From: ZC4RG30 sp964417875
GTDB lineage: Bacteria > Pseudomonadota > Gammaproteobacteria > Steroidobacterales > Steroidobacteraceae
Direction: 5' to 3'
DNA: 25,554 bases
Assembly: GCA_964417875.1 (NCBI GenBank)
Contig: CAYQJU010000037.1
Location: 1-25,554 of the forward strand
The translations under genes were made by a program, and so were the position numbers. Positions within the stretch are counted from its first letter, which is position 1, and every line of letters begins with the position of its first letter. Positions 6,167 through 13,639 of the stretch are shown one piece after another. The notes under the pieces are model-generated. The model searched no databases. It was not told where the DNA came from and saw nothing but the letters and a program-made list of their open reading frames with translations.

Positions 6167-6218
6167 TTTCCGGCCGCCCGTCCGTCGTCACCCGGAGGCC
6201 CCAACCGGCGGCCGGAAA
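6167..6218 (+). other. 12-bp perfect inverted repeat in the doxX leader
   Basis: TTTCCGGCCGCC at 6167-6178 pairs with GGCGGCCGGAAA at 6207-6218 across 28 bases and ends 17 bases before the doxX ATG. It could be a leader structure or the former terminator of the tRNA transcript now beyond attR. No U-tract follows it. Confidence 0.4.
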
Positions 6219-6235
6219 GAACGGGAGACAGGGAA

Positions 6236-6634
6236 ATGAAAAAGACAGGATGGATCATGACGGGCCTGGTGCTGGCATTCCTGTTGCCGGCCTCGGTGGC
6301 CCCGAAGCTGATGGGCGTCGCGGCAGCCACCGATTCGCTGGTGGCGCTGGGCTGGCCCACCTCCGGCACCTTCGCACTAGGCCTGCTGGAACTGGCGCTG
6401 CTGGCGCTTTATGCCTGGCCACGCACCGCACCGGTGGGCGCGGTGCTGTTCACCGCGCTGCTCGGTGGTGCCATTGCCAGTCACCTGCGCGTGGGCAGCC
6501 CGCTCGCCAGCCACACTCTTTTCGGCGTCTACCTTGGCGTCTTCATGTGGCTGTCGCTGTACCTGCGCGACGCGCGGCTGCGCGAGTTCCTGCGCGGTTA
6601 CCTGCGCCGCGCGCCGGCAACCGTCGCAAGCTAG
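6236..6634 (+). CDS. DoxX family membrane protein
   Basis: A 132-aa protein with four hydrophobic helices. It begins with a positively charged end (MKKTGWIMTGLVLAFLLPAS), continues VAPKLMGVAAATDSLVALGW, and has the glycine/glutamate helix LGLLELALLALYAWPRT that marks the DoxX/DoxX-like family. The C-terminal helix is GVYLGVFMWLSLYLRD and the tail is Arg-rich. Members are small inner-membrane proteins of quinone or redox membrane complexes; the exact role is unknown. AGGG lies a few bases before the ATG. It is convergent with the FMN reductase gene, with 17 bases between them. Confidence 0.85.
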   Translation: MKKTGWIMTGLVLAFLLPASVAPKLMGVAAATDSLVALGWPTSGTFALGLLELALLALYAWPRTAPVGAVLFTALLGGAIASHLRVGSPLASHTLFGVYLGVFMWLSLYLRDARLREFLRGYLRRAPATVAS

Positions 6635-6651
6635 CTCATTCGCTGCGGGCT

Positions 6652-7224
6652 TCAGTCCCGCGGCAACGCCGATCGCACCCGCGTGACGAAATCGTGGAAC
6701 TGCTTCATGTAGTTCCGCAGGAACTCGCGCGTGGAATCGTTGGTGACCTCGCCATCGTCGGTGATCAGTCCGTCGTGGTACTGCAGATAGGCCTCGGGAC
6801 TGGTCATCTGCGGCGCATCGCAGAATGCCAGCACGCCACGCAGACTCTGCTGTGCCAGCGCGGTGCCGATGGCTCCGATCGATGCGCCGATCACGCCCGT
6901 GGGCTTGCGGCTGAACGCATTCTGCCCATAGGGGCGGCTGGCCCAGTCGATGGCGTTCTTCAATCCGCCGGGAATCGAGCGGTTGAATTCCGGCGTGATG
7001 AACAGGATCGCATCGGACTGCAGGATGTCCTGCTTGAACTTGCGGGCTACCGGAGGGTAGTCCGGATCGTAGTCCTGGCTGTAGAGCGGCAGCTCGCGGA
7101 AGGAAATCTCCTCCAGCGTCAGCTCCGCCGGCGCAAGCTTGATCAGCGCCGTGGACAGCCTGCGGTTGATCGATGCGCTCGACAGGCTGCCGATGAAATA
7201 TCCCACCTTGTGACGCGTGGCCAT
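6652..7224 (-). CDS. NADPH-dependent FMN reductase (ChrR/AzoR-like flavoprotein)
   Basis: A 190-aa cytoplasmic flavodoxin-like protein that should reduce FMN, quinones or chromate-type electron acceptors using NAD(P)H. Seen: the phosphate-binding loop GSLSSASINRRL (about residues 12-23) and the flavin-binding signature TPEFNRSIPGGLKNAIDW followed by ASRP (about 78-97). FREFLRNYMKQFHDFV-like helices close the protein. The open frame extends well upstream, but the ATG at 7224 is chosen because AGGAGG sits just before it and the protein then begins at the family's first strand (HKVGYFIGS). The gene lies downstream of the cupin gene on the same strand after a gap of about 160 bases, so it may have its own promoter. 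Confidence 0.9.
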   Translation of the reverse strand: MATRHKVGYFIGSLSSASINRRLSTALIKLAPAELTLEEISFRELPLYSQDYDPDYPPVARKFKQDILQSDAILFITPEFNRSIPGGLKNAIDWASRPYGQNAFSRKPTGVIGASIGAIGTALAQQSLRGVLAFCDAPQMTSPEAYLQYHDGLITDDGEVTNDSTREFLRNYMKQFHDFVTRVRSALPRD

Positions 7225-7385
7225 GAAGCCTCCTGGCATTGGTTGTGACGGGTCCCATCCCTGCGCAGCTCGCGTGCGCGAAGCGCGTCCGGCCAGTCTA
7301 GTCCGGAGGGTGATGGGCAGCATCACCGCCGCATTGCATCGGGGCATCGTCCTACACGACCCGGCGTCAGCCGCGCCGGCCCGGT

Positions 7386-7868
7386 TCAATAAGGCGTGCC
7401 GTCCTTGTGCGTGAAACGCCATCCGTTACCGCTGCGCACCGCGACCAGGTCGTCATCCGGATAGCTCACCGCATCGGCCGCATCCCGATCGCCGATCTCC
7501 AGGTACGCGGCCGGGGCGCCGCTGTGGTTTTCCAGATGATGCGACTCGCCACCGGCGGCGAACCCGGCACACATGCCGGCGCGCAGCACCGTGCGTTGAT
7601 GGCCGACGAACAGCATCAGCTCGCCTTCGAGCACGTAGATGAACTCGTCCTGCCGGCTGTGCGCATGATGCAGCGCCGAGACCGCACCGGGCTGTATCAC
7701 GGTGTAGTTCACGCCGAAGTTGCGCAGCCCGAACAGCTCGGCCAGCGGATGCTTCACGCGACCGGCGACACGGCCGGCAAAAGGCGGCGGATAGAACGAT
7801 GGCTTCGTGCGCGGTGCGACACCGGCTGCATGCACGGCGATCGGATGTGGCGGAAGGCTTGCGCTCAT
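7386..7868 (-). CDS. Cupin-domain protein
   Basis: A 160-aa single cupin barrel. The first cupin motif is visible as HHAHSRQDEFIYVLEGE (His-x-His and Glu as metal ligands), followed by LRAGMCAGFAAGGESHHLEN (second motif with its His). The stretch LFGLRNFGVNYTVIQPGAVS precedes it. Members of this cupin group commonly bind a divalent metal; the substrate is unknown. The ATG at 7868 overlaps the stop of the SDR gene in an ATGA, so the two are co-translated. The linkage with an SDR and a LysR regulator suggests a small catabolic or sugar-modifying unit. Confidence 0.87.
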   Translation of the reverse strand: MSASLPPHPIAVHAAGVAPRTKPSFYPPPFAGRVAGRVKHPLAELFGLRNFGVNYTVIQPGAVSALHHAHSRQDEFIYVLEGELMLFVGHQRTVLRAGMCAGFAAGGESHHLENHSGAPAAYLEIGDRDAADAVSYPDDDLVAVRSGNGWRFTHKDGTPY

Positions 7869-8617
7869 GTCCCTCCCGAGACCCTGAGGATGGATGCCGT
7901 GACATACGCGGCCTCATCCGACAGCAGCCAGATGACGGCGCCGGCAATTTCGTCCGGCTCGGCCACGCGCTGCATCGGGATGCGTGGCGCGACGCGCGCG
8001 GGGCGGTCGGGCACGCCCATCGCCGCGTGGATGTCCGTCATCGTGGTGCCCGGCGCCACGGCATTGATGCGGATGCCTTCGGCCGCAAGCTCCTTGCCCA
8101 GCCCGATGGTGAAGGCATCGATGGCGGCCTTGCTGGCGGCATAGTGCACATACTCATGGGGCGCGCCGAGCGTCGCGGCGATGGACGAGATGTTCACCAT
8201 GCGGCCGGCGATGCCTGCGCGCCGCCAGCGCCGCACCGCCTCCTGCGCCAGCAGCAGCGGCGAAATCACGTTGATGTCGAAGGTCTGGCGCAGCACCTCG
8301 GCCGGCAGGTCGTGGAAGGGGCCATGGCGGCCGGTGATGCCGGCGTTGTTCACCAGCATCGTGACGGGGCCGAAGCGCGCCTCGGCTGCGTCGAGCAGTG
8401 CAACCGGGAAGGCCGGATCGGCCGCATCGCCCTGCACGGCATGCACCTCGGCGCCGCTGGCCGACAGCTGCCCGCACAATGTGGACGCCGCCGCCTGCTC
8501 GCGCCGGTAGCTGAAGCACACACGCGCTCCGGCGGCGGCCGCCTGGCGCACGATGGCGGCGCCAATGCCGCGACTGCCGCCGGTGACCAGCAGCACTTGC
8601 GCGCCGAGGTCAGCCAA
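7865..8617 (-). CDS. SDR-family NAD(P)-dependent oxidoreductase
   Basis: A classical short-chain dehydrogenase. Cofactor loop TGGSRGIG (residues 12-19), structural NNAG (90-93), catalytic Ser in NISS (about 144), and YAASK (Tyr159, Lys163), followed by INAVAPGTTMTDI. The open frame runs much further upstream but has no ATG near the fold's start. I chose the TTG at 8617, which gives the normal length of 250 aa and the N-terminus MADLGAQVLLVTGG; a GGAG lies nine bases before it. This start lies inside the end of the LysR gene (8-base overlap), so translation is probably coupled. The sequence resembles FabG/glucose-dehydrogenase-like SDRs; the substrate is not evident. Confidence 0.88.
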   Translation of the reverse strand: MADLGAQVLLVTGGSRGIGAAIVRQAAAAGARVCFSYRREQAAASTLCGQLSASGAEVHAVQGDAADPAFPVALLDAAEARFGPVTMLVNNAGITGRHGPFHDLPAEVLRQTFDINVISPLLLAQEAVRRWRRAGIAGRMVNISSIAATLGAPHEYVHYAASKAAIDAFTIGLGKELAAEGIRINAVAPGTTMTDIHAAMGVPDRPARVAPRIPMQRVAEPDEIAGAVIWLLSDEAAYVTASILRVSGGT

Positions 8618-9560
8618 GCGCAGCCGCTCCGGCGGCAAGCGTGCCTGCGCCAGCCGCGTCGCCCGCCGCCTCGGCCTCGATCCAGTCCGCCACGTTGCGC
8701 ACCTCGCTGCGCAGCGCTTCGTGCGGCCGCACCAGCCAGTAGGCATGCGCATTCACCGACAGCTCGACCGGCGGCGCCAGGTAACGCAAGCGCCCCTCAT
8801 CCACCAGCGCGCGGATCAGGTCGGACCGACCCAGTGCAACACCCTGGCCGGCCAGTGCCGCCTGGATCACCAGGTCATACTGGTTGAAACGCAGATGGTG
8901 GCGGGCGCGCGCACCGCTCCAGCCCATGGCATCGAGCCAGGCCTGCCAGTGCAGCCATGGTGCTCGCGCGTCGTCGAACTCGAGCAGGGTGAGTCCCGAC
9001 AGCATGGCGGGCGAGGTCAGCGCGCGAAGTGCCAGCGACGGCGCGGCCACCGGCGCCACCGCATCACCGAACAGGCGCTGCGCGCCGCGGGGTGCGCGTG
9101 CCGCACTGGTATAGCGGACCGCAAGGTCGATGCCTTCGCCCTGCAGGTCGACCACCTGGTTGTTGGCCGACACGCGCACATCGATGCGCGGAAATTTCTT
9201 CTGCAGCCGGCCCAGCCGCGGCAGCAGCCACAGGCCGGTGAAGCCGACGGTGGCGCTGATGGTCACGGGGCGCAACCTGCCGCGCGAGCGCAGCCCGCCG
9301 ACCACGTCCTGCAGCTGCTGCACGGCGGCGTTGGCGCTGCGGAACAGTCGCTCGCCTTCAGGCGTGAGTTCGATGCGGCGATGGCCGCGCACCAGCAACC
9401 GGACACCAAGCTGTTCCTCCAGGGCCTGCACCTGCCGGCTCACGGCCGACTGCGTCAGGCAGAGGTCGGCCGCGGCGAGCGTGATGCTCATGCGGCGTCC
9501 CACCGCCACGAATCCCTTCAATAAGTCGAGCGAGGGCAGCCTTGCAAGATCCATTGACAT
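8610..9560 (-). CDS. LysR-family transcriptional regulator (GcvA-like)
   Basis: A 316-aa regulator from the ATG at 9560. The N-terminal winged helix-turn-helix is RLPSLDLLKGFVAVGRRMS then LTQSAVSRQVQALEEQLG and LLVRGHRRIELTPEGERL. The effector-binding domain follows from about residue 90 (VTISATVGFTGLWLLPRLGR, FPRIDVRV). The GcvA-like signature LPSLxxLxxFxAxxRxxSxTxAA is present. A longer open frame up to 9629 has no family-like sequence. Unlike most LysR genes it is not divergent from its likely target but precedes the SDR and cupin genes in the same direction and overlaps the SDR start. Confidence 0.9.
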   Translation of the reverse strand: MSMDLARLPSLDLLKGFVAVGRRMSITLAAADLCLTQSAVSRQVQALEEQLGVRLLVRGHRRIELTPEGERLFRSANAAVQQLQDVVGGLRSRGRLRPVTISATVGFTGLWLLPRLGRLQKKFPRIDVRVSANNQVVDLQGEGIDLAVRYTSAARAPRGAQRLFGDAVAPVAAPSLALRALTSPAMLSGLTLLEFDDARAPWLHWQAWLDAMGWSGARARHHLRFNQYDLVIQAALAGQGVALGRSDLIRALVDEGRLRYLAPPVELSVNAHAYWLVRPHEALRSEVRNVADWIEAEAAGDAAGAGTLAAGAAALG

Positions 9561-9714
9561 TCCCCGTGCGCATGCGAGAGCGCGGCAACATGGGCGGCAG
9601 GATAACTGCATGCCGACGCGCGCGGTCACACCAGATGTAGGAGGTCACTGACGCCGCTCGCACATGGCGCAGGCCGCATCAACGAAGCATCGGTGGCAGA
9701 CGCACATGCTCTGC

Positions 9715-10326
9715 TCAATCGCATTTGTCCGGGTCCGGCACGGACGACACCGATCGCCTTCCGGCCATCATGTCATCGAACAGATGTGCATCTGCCGGCG
9801 GCGGTTCCCAGCCGAGGGTCAGGCGGGCGCTGCCGGTCGGCTTCGAATCCTTCTTCCACTTGAAGCTCGATTCGCGCGGCCTGCATGGCTCGCGCATCTT
9901 CGCCACCGGCGGGCCGACGGAGTCGCGCGGTTCCGGCAGCGAATCCACGTATCGCTGCGCTCTTTCAGCCGCCTGTGCGTACCAGTCCACGTCGCGGGCA
10001 TCAGGCTGTGCGGGTGTGTCCGCCACCTCGACCTCAGGCGCTGGAAGGCTGATTGCAGAGGCGGGGCGCGGTGGTGCCGCGGGTGGCGGCATGGGTGCCA
10101 GTTCCTGTGGTGTACCGCTCGCTGCGGGCGGTTGCGGCGCCGGTTCAGGCTCGCTGAACGGCAGCAGCGTGATGGGAATGCTGATCTGTTCTGGTGGCAA
10201 GGAACCGGGGCGTGGAGCTTCGCGCTGGCCGCTGAAAAGCAGCATCATGAACAGCGCGTGCGCGGCCACTGTCAGCAGCAGCGCAGTCGGCCTGGCTTTC
10301 CACGTGGGTCGCAGTCCGCTTGGCAT
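9715..10326 (-). CDS. Membrane-anchored Pro-rich protein, TonB-like architecture, unknown function
   Basis: A 203-aa protein from the ATG at 10326 (MPSGLRPTWK). One N-terminal hydrophobic segment (about residues 12-31, ALLLTVAAHALFMMLLF) follows a basic start. Next comes a long Pro/Ala/Glu-rich stretch (about 36-100) suited to crossing the periplasm, then a C-terminal part with WYAQAAERAQRYVDSLPEPR, two cysteines (REPC and the terminal DKCD) and SFKWKKDSKP. The layout is that of TonB or energy-transducer proteins, but no recognisable TonB C-terminal domain is present. It is divergent from the OmpA-family gene with 96 bases between. I do not recognise the family. Confidence 0.7.
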   Translation of the reverse strand: MPSGLRPTWKARPTALLLTVAAHALFMMLLFSGQREAPRPGSLPPEQISIPITLLPFSEPEPAPQPPAASGTPQELAPMPPPAAPPRPASAISLPAPEVEVADTPAQPDARDVDWYAQAAERAQRYVDSLPEPRDSVGPPVAKMREPCRPRESSFKWKKDSKPTGSARLTLGWEPPPADAHLFDDMMAGRRSVSSVPDPDKCD

Positions 10327-10422
10327 GTCGCAGTGTAGGACGGCGCCGACTGGATGGCGCCGCTTCACGGGATTACTTTTCGTTAAACGCGTCCCTTTGC
10401 GCAAGGCGCGTGGAGGGATGGG

Positions 10423-11589
10423 ATGCAGCGTTCGGGATGGCGGAGCCGGAAGTTCGGACTGGCAGTGGCGGGAGTGATGGCGGCGACGGTCGTGACCGCG
10501 CAGGAGCCGTCGTCACGCAGCAGCTATTTTGGCGTCGGCGTGGGACACATCTCGCCCGACGGCGGCGCGCGCGATGCCGAGAAGGGCTTCGGCGCACAGC
10601 TGCTGTTCGGCTGGGAACTGGGCCGCCATTTCAACGCCGAGCTGGCCACGCATTTCGCCACCCTCGAAGACAGCGAACGCTCACCGGACCTGCTGGAGTT
10701 CTTCCGCGGCGATGATGGCCGCGGCAGCACCTCGCGCATCGGCCTGGGTGGCGACCTGCTGTGGGTGCCGCGCGAGGGCTGGTCGCCGTTCCTGCTGGCC
10801 GGCATCGGCGCGGCCTACAACAACGGCGATCCCGACGATGAGAGCGGCATCGACGTGTTCACCAATTTCGGCTTCGGGCTCCTCAGTGCACCGATGGGTT
10901 CCTATGGACTGCGGCTGCGCGCCGAGTGGCGCACGGTGCGCGATGGCTATGTGGACAAGCCGCGCGACAAGTACCTGTTCCTCGGCGTCAACTTTCCGCT
11001 CCGCCGCAGCGGCGTGTCGCCGGACGTGACTGCTGGTCGCTCGCCGCCGCCAGCGCCGCGCAACGAGACGGCGTCAGGCAGCACCGCGCCGCCACCGGCC
11101 CCGGCAGCCGCCGACCCACCGCTGCCGGCGCTGCCGCCGATCCCGCAGGTGGACGAAGACGGCGACGGCATCTTCGATGCACAGGACCGCTGTCCGGCCA
11201 CATTGATGGGCCTGCGCGTGGACCAGTACGGCTGCGCGATGGAAGGCGCGATCGCGAATCTGGTCGGCGTGCGCTTCATCACCGGCTCGGCCCGGGTGGA
11301 TGCTGCATCGACGCCGGCGCTGTTCCGCGCCGTGGCGGCGCTGGAAGGCCAGCCCTCGATGCGCGTGGAATTGCGCGGCCACACCGACGCCATCGGCAGC
11401 GAGGTGGCCAACCAGCAGTTGTCCGAGCAGCGCGCCGCGACCATTGCGCGTTTCCTGGAAGGTGAGGGCATCGAGGAGTGGCGCATCTCGGTCACCGGCT
11501 TCGGAGCCTCGCGCCCCATCGCCGACAATGCCACCGAGCAGGGACGCGAACTGAATCGCCGTGTCGAGATGCGCGTGATCTCGCCCTGA
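10423..11589 (+). CDS. OmpA-family outer-membrane protein
   Basis: A 388-aa secreted protein. A signal peptide (about residues 1-26, ending ATVVTAQ) is followed by a beta-barrel-like region with alternating strands and repeated Gly/aromatic ends (SSYFGVGVGHISPDGG to YLFLGVNFPLRR). Then comes a Pro/Ala-rich linker, one thrombospondin-type-3-like acidic repeat DEDGDGIFDAQDRCP that likely binds calcium, and the C-terminal peptidoglycan-binding OmpA domain. The latter has GHTDAIGSEVANQQLSEQRA with Asp322 and Arg337, the residues that hold diaminopimelate in this family. It anchors the outer membrane to the cell wall. GGAGGG before the ATG supports the start. Confidence 0.93.
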   Translation: MQRSGWRSRKFGLAVAGVMAATVVTAQEPSSRSSYFGVGVGHISPDGGARDAEKGFGAQLLFGWELGRHFNAELATHFATLEDSERSPDLLEFFRGDDGRGSTSRIGLGGDLLWVPREGWSPFLLAGIGAAYNNGDPDDESGIDVFTNFGFGLLSAPMGSYGLRLRAEWRTVRDGYVDKPRDKYLFLGVNFPLRRSGVSPDVTAGRSPPPAPRNETASGSTAPPPAPAAADPPLPALPPIPQVDEDGDGIFDAQDRCPATLMGLRVDQYGCAMEGAIANLVGVRFITGSARVDAASTPALFRAVAALEGQPSMRVELRGHTDAIGSEVANQQLSEQRAATIARFLEGEGIEEWRISVTGFGASRPIADNATEQGRELNRRVEMRVISP

Positions 11590-11604
11590 CGGGCCGCGTT
11601 CGAA

Positions 11605-11629
11605 CGAACCGGATCAGGGCGCCGGTTCG
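11605..11629. terminator. Possible bidirectional hairpin between convergent ompA-type and lipoprotein genes
   Basis: CGAACCGG (11605-11612) pairs with CCGGTTCG (11622-11629) around a 9-base loop that contains the stop codon of the minus-strand gene. There is no U-tract, so termination is only suggested by position. Confidence 0.35.
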
Positions 11630-12024
11630 AAATCGCGCCGGTCACCGTCCGGCGGCGGATCACTCTTCGTCAGGCTGATGATGGCGCAGCGGTCGCGCTC
11701 ATTGGGCACGATGACATGGCTGAAGCGGTCGATGCGATCGCTGGTGCCGGTGTCGAATCCCAGCCGCACCGTGTTGTCGATGCCCTGGCAGGGCGCAAGG
11801 AACTTCGCGTAATACCAGTCGCCACGCCCGCTCTCGATCCACACGCCCTCGCGGCCATCGGCCTGCCAGCCGGTCACGGCCGAACGCTGGTTGGCGAAGG
11901 GGATGAATACCTCCTCGCGATCGAGTGCGACGCCATCGGATTCCATCGGTTGTGGCGTCTGGCAGCCCGGCAGCAGCATGCCCGCTGCGGCAGACGCGAC
12001 GATGGTGAGAATTGCAGCCTTCAT
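11614..12024 (-). CDS. Small lipoprotein, DUF6491-like
   Basis: A 136-aa lipoprotein. MKAAILTIVASAAAGMLLPGC ends in a lipobox (LPGC, Cys21). The mature part contains IPFANQRSAVTGWQ, then GVWIESGRGDWYYAKFLAPC, then DRIDRFSHVIVPNERDRCAI, with the WYxAxLxxPC and DRFSxI patterns that recall DUF6491 proteins of xanthomonads. Two adjacent ATGs are present; the second (12024) is preferred because AAGGAGG then has a five-base spacing. That ribosome site overlaps the end of the protease gene, so the two are co-transcribed. Function unknown; probably in the cell envelope. Confidence 0.75.
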   Translation of the reverse strand: MKAAILTIVASAAAGMLLPGCQTPQPMESDGVALDREEVFIPFANQRSAVTGWQADGREGVWIESGRGDWYYAKFLAPCQGIDNTVRLGFDTGTSDRIDRFSHVIVPNERDRCAIISLTKSDPPPDGDRRDFEPAP

Positions 12025-12038
12025 CATTCCTCCTTGGA

Positions 12039-13004
12039 TCACTGCCGCCCGCTGCGCGGCCGGATGTGCACTTCCCTGCGGCGATAGTCGAAGATCAGGG
12101 TATCGACCAGCCCCAGGATGTCCATGCCGACCAGCAGGGCCGGGATGTCGGCCAGTTCCCACGTGCCGAAGATGTGCAGGTCGGCGAAGGTGACGTGCGC
12201 ATCGCGCACCTGCAATCCGCCCATGCGGATCGACTCCACGCGCGCGCCGATGCCGGCCTGCGTGGCGCCGGTGGCGCCATGGATCTCCTCCGCGCCCACG
12301 CCGTGCCGCTGGACCTGCCGCCGCAGTGCGTGGCGCAACGCCTCGTTGCCCACGGTGGCCTGCGCGCCGGTATCGATGATGAAGCGCACCGGCACGCCGC
12401 CGACCTGGCCCTCGGTCATCACCAGCTGGCTGTCGTCGCGCAGCATCGGCACCACGATGAAGCCGCGCCCCGCACGCTGCGCGCGCGAGCGGCGGATGTC
12501 GACGAAGTCGGAGCGGAAGTCGATGTAGATGCGCCGCTCCTGCATGCCGTCCATGCCCAGCAGGCCATCAGCGCCGCCGAACACATTGGCCACCACCGGC
12601 AGCAGCTCCGGCTGCATCCACACGTCGCCGACCTGCAGGATGTTCACCTGCACGGTCGGCGTGATTGCGGTGCCGGTGACCCCATGCACGCGCACCGGTG
12701 GCGAGCGGTCGAGCGGCATGCCCAGCCGTGCGGCCACCTCGTGCACGATGGCCGAACGCTGCGCGCCGGTGTCGAGCACGAGGCGGAACGGGCCCTCGCC
12801 ATCCAGGTGCACCGGCACCCACACGCGACCAATGCGATCGCGCGTGGTCGGCGCGGCATAGCGCGCCTCGGGCGCGGTGACGACGATTTCCTGAAGCTCA
12901 TCCCGCGCGGTCGCCGCCGAGCGACCGGCAACGTCATCGTGTGCATCGGCCGCGGCAGTGGACAGCCAGGCCAGCGACGCAAACACCGCAATCCACCTGC
13001 GCAT
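12039..13004 (-). CDS. Secreted retropepsin-like aspartic protease with two DTG lobes
   Basis: A 321-aa protein with a signal peptide (about residues 1-19, ending STAAADA). Lobe one has the active-site motif LVLDTGAQRS (DTG 78-80) and the partner segment DGLLGMDGM (about 147-154). Lobe two repeats the layout with FIIDTGAQATVG (DTG 211-213) and ALLVGMDILG (about 289-298). Retroviral-type proteases usually have one lobe and dimerise. Two lobes in one chain with both aspartates kept is a pepsin-like arrangement, consistent with a periplasmic aspartyl protease (gag-asp_proteas/PF13975-PF13650-like domains). A GGGGGTGG sits before the ATG. It is followed by the lipoprotein gene. Confidence 0.85.
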   Translation of the reverse strand: MRRWIAVFASLAWLSTAAADAHDDVAGRSAATARDELQEIVVTAPEARYAAPTTRDRIGRVWVPVHLDGEGPFRLVLDTGAQRSAIVHEVAARLGMPLDRSPPVRVHGVTGTAITPTVQVNILQVGDVWMQPELLPVVANVFGGADGLLGMDGMQERRIYIDFRSDFVDIRRSRAQRAGRGFIVVPMLRDDSQLVMTEGQVGGVPVRFIIDTGAQATVGNEALRHALRRQVQRHGVGAEEIHGATGATQAGIGARVESIRMGGLQVRDAHVTFADLHIFGTWELADIPALLVGMDILGLVDTLIFDYRRREVHIRPRSGRQ

Positions 13005-13025
13005 CGCCCACCCCCGTGGTCCGGG

Positions 13026-13574
13026 CTACCACATCAGATCATCGGGAACCGCAAAGTCCTTGTAGGGATCATCTTCCGCCGGCGCGGCATCCGGCCGGTT
13101 CAGGTGCAGCAGCGCCTTCGCGACGCGCGCGCCGATCTGCTCGCCGATCGCGGCCGGCACGAAGGCAAAACGGCCCTCGCAGCGCACGATGGCCAGCTGT
13201 CCGCCCACCAGCTGCGCACGCAGCTCGGGATTGACCTCGATGCGGCGGATCTGCGGGCCATCCTGGAAGTTGTAGAAATCCTCGCTCTCGACGCGCGGCA
13301 CCTGGTGCGCGGCCACCAGCTGCTTGATCTCGGCATATTTCGCGCGCCGCTCGAGCTTTTCCTGCTTGCGGCGGTTGGCCTCGGCGTCGCGCGCGGCCTT
13401 CTCGGCCGCCGCCCGCTGCGCCGCCAGCTGCGCAGGCGTGGGGCCCGGCGGCTTCTGCTTCTTGCCGCGCGGGGCCTTGAAATTCTGCTGGCGCTGCTCG
13501 CGTTCGGCGCGCTGCACCTGCTGTTCGGATACCAGACCGGCCTTGAGGAGCTGGTCGCGCAATGAAAGGCTCAT
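13026..13574 (-). CDS. DUF2058 (YaiL-like) nucleoprotein/polysomal-associated family protein
   Basis: A 182-aa soluble, highly charged protein. It begins MSLSLRDQLLKAGLVSEQQV, the conserved DUF2058 start. A long Lys/Arg/Gln/Ala-rich coiled-coil follows (about residues 22-80, RAEREQRQQNFKAPRGKKQK and onward). The C-terminal domain has YNFQDGPQIRRIEVNPELRA, the family core. Members are gammaproteobacterial proteins of unclear function, sometimes labelled nucleoprotein/polyribosome-associated. The ATG at 13574 is preferred to the one at 13583 because of the family N-terminus and because a TAGAAT box lies seven bases upstream (likely leaderless mRNA). Confidence 0.88.
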   Translation of the reverse strand: MSLSLRDQLLKAGLVSEQQVQRAEREQRQQNFKAPRGKKQKPPGPTPAQLAAQRAAAEKAARDAEANRRKQEKLERRAKYAEIKQLVAAHQVPRVESEDFYNFQDGPQIRRIEVNPELRAQLVGGQLAIVRCEGRFAFVPAAIGEQIGARVAKALLHLNRPDAAPAEDDPYKDFAVPDDLMW

Positions 13575-13581
13575 GCGCAGC

Positions 13582-13587
13582 ATTCTA
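13582..13587 (-). promoter_or_regulatory. TAGAAT -10 box immediately upstream of the DUF2058 gene
   Basis: On the minus strand TAGAAT is followed by seven bases (GCTGCGC) and then the ATG at 13574, so transcription would start at or next to the start codon. No ribosome-binding sequence is present. Confidence 0.5.
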
Positions 13588-13639
13588 GCCCCCTGCCCGC
13601 ATCGGGTACGATAGTGCTCAACCCCGTGGAGTACTGACC

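Noticed and set aside
12012..13565. Plus-strand open frame of about 517 codons opposite the protease and DUF2058 genes
   Set aside because: Antisense of two well-supported genes; low-complexity composition and no motif.
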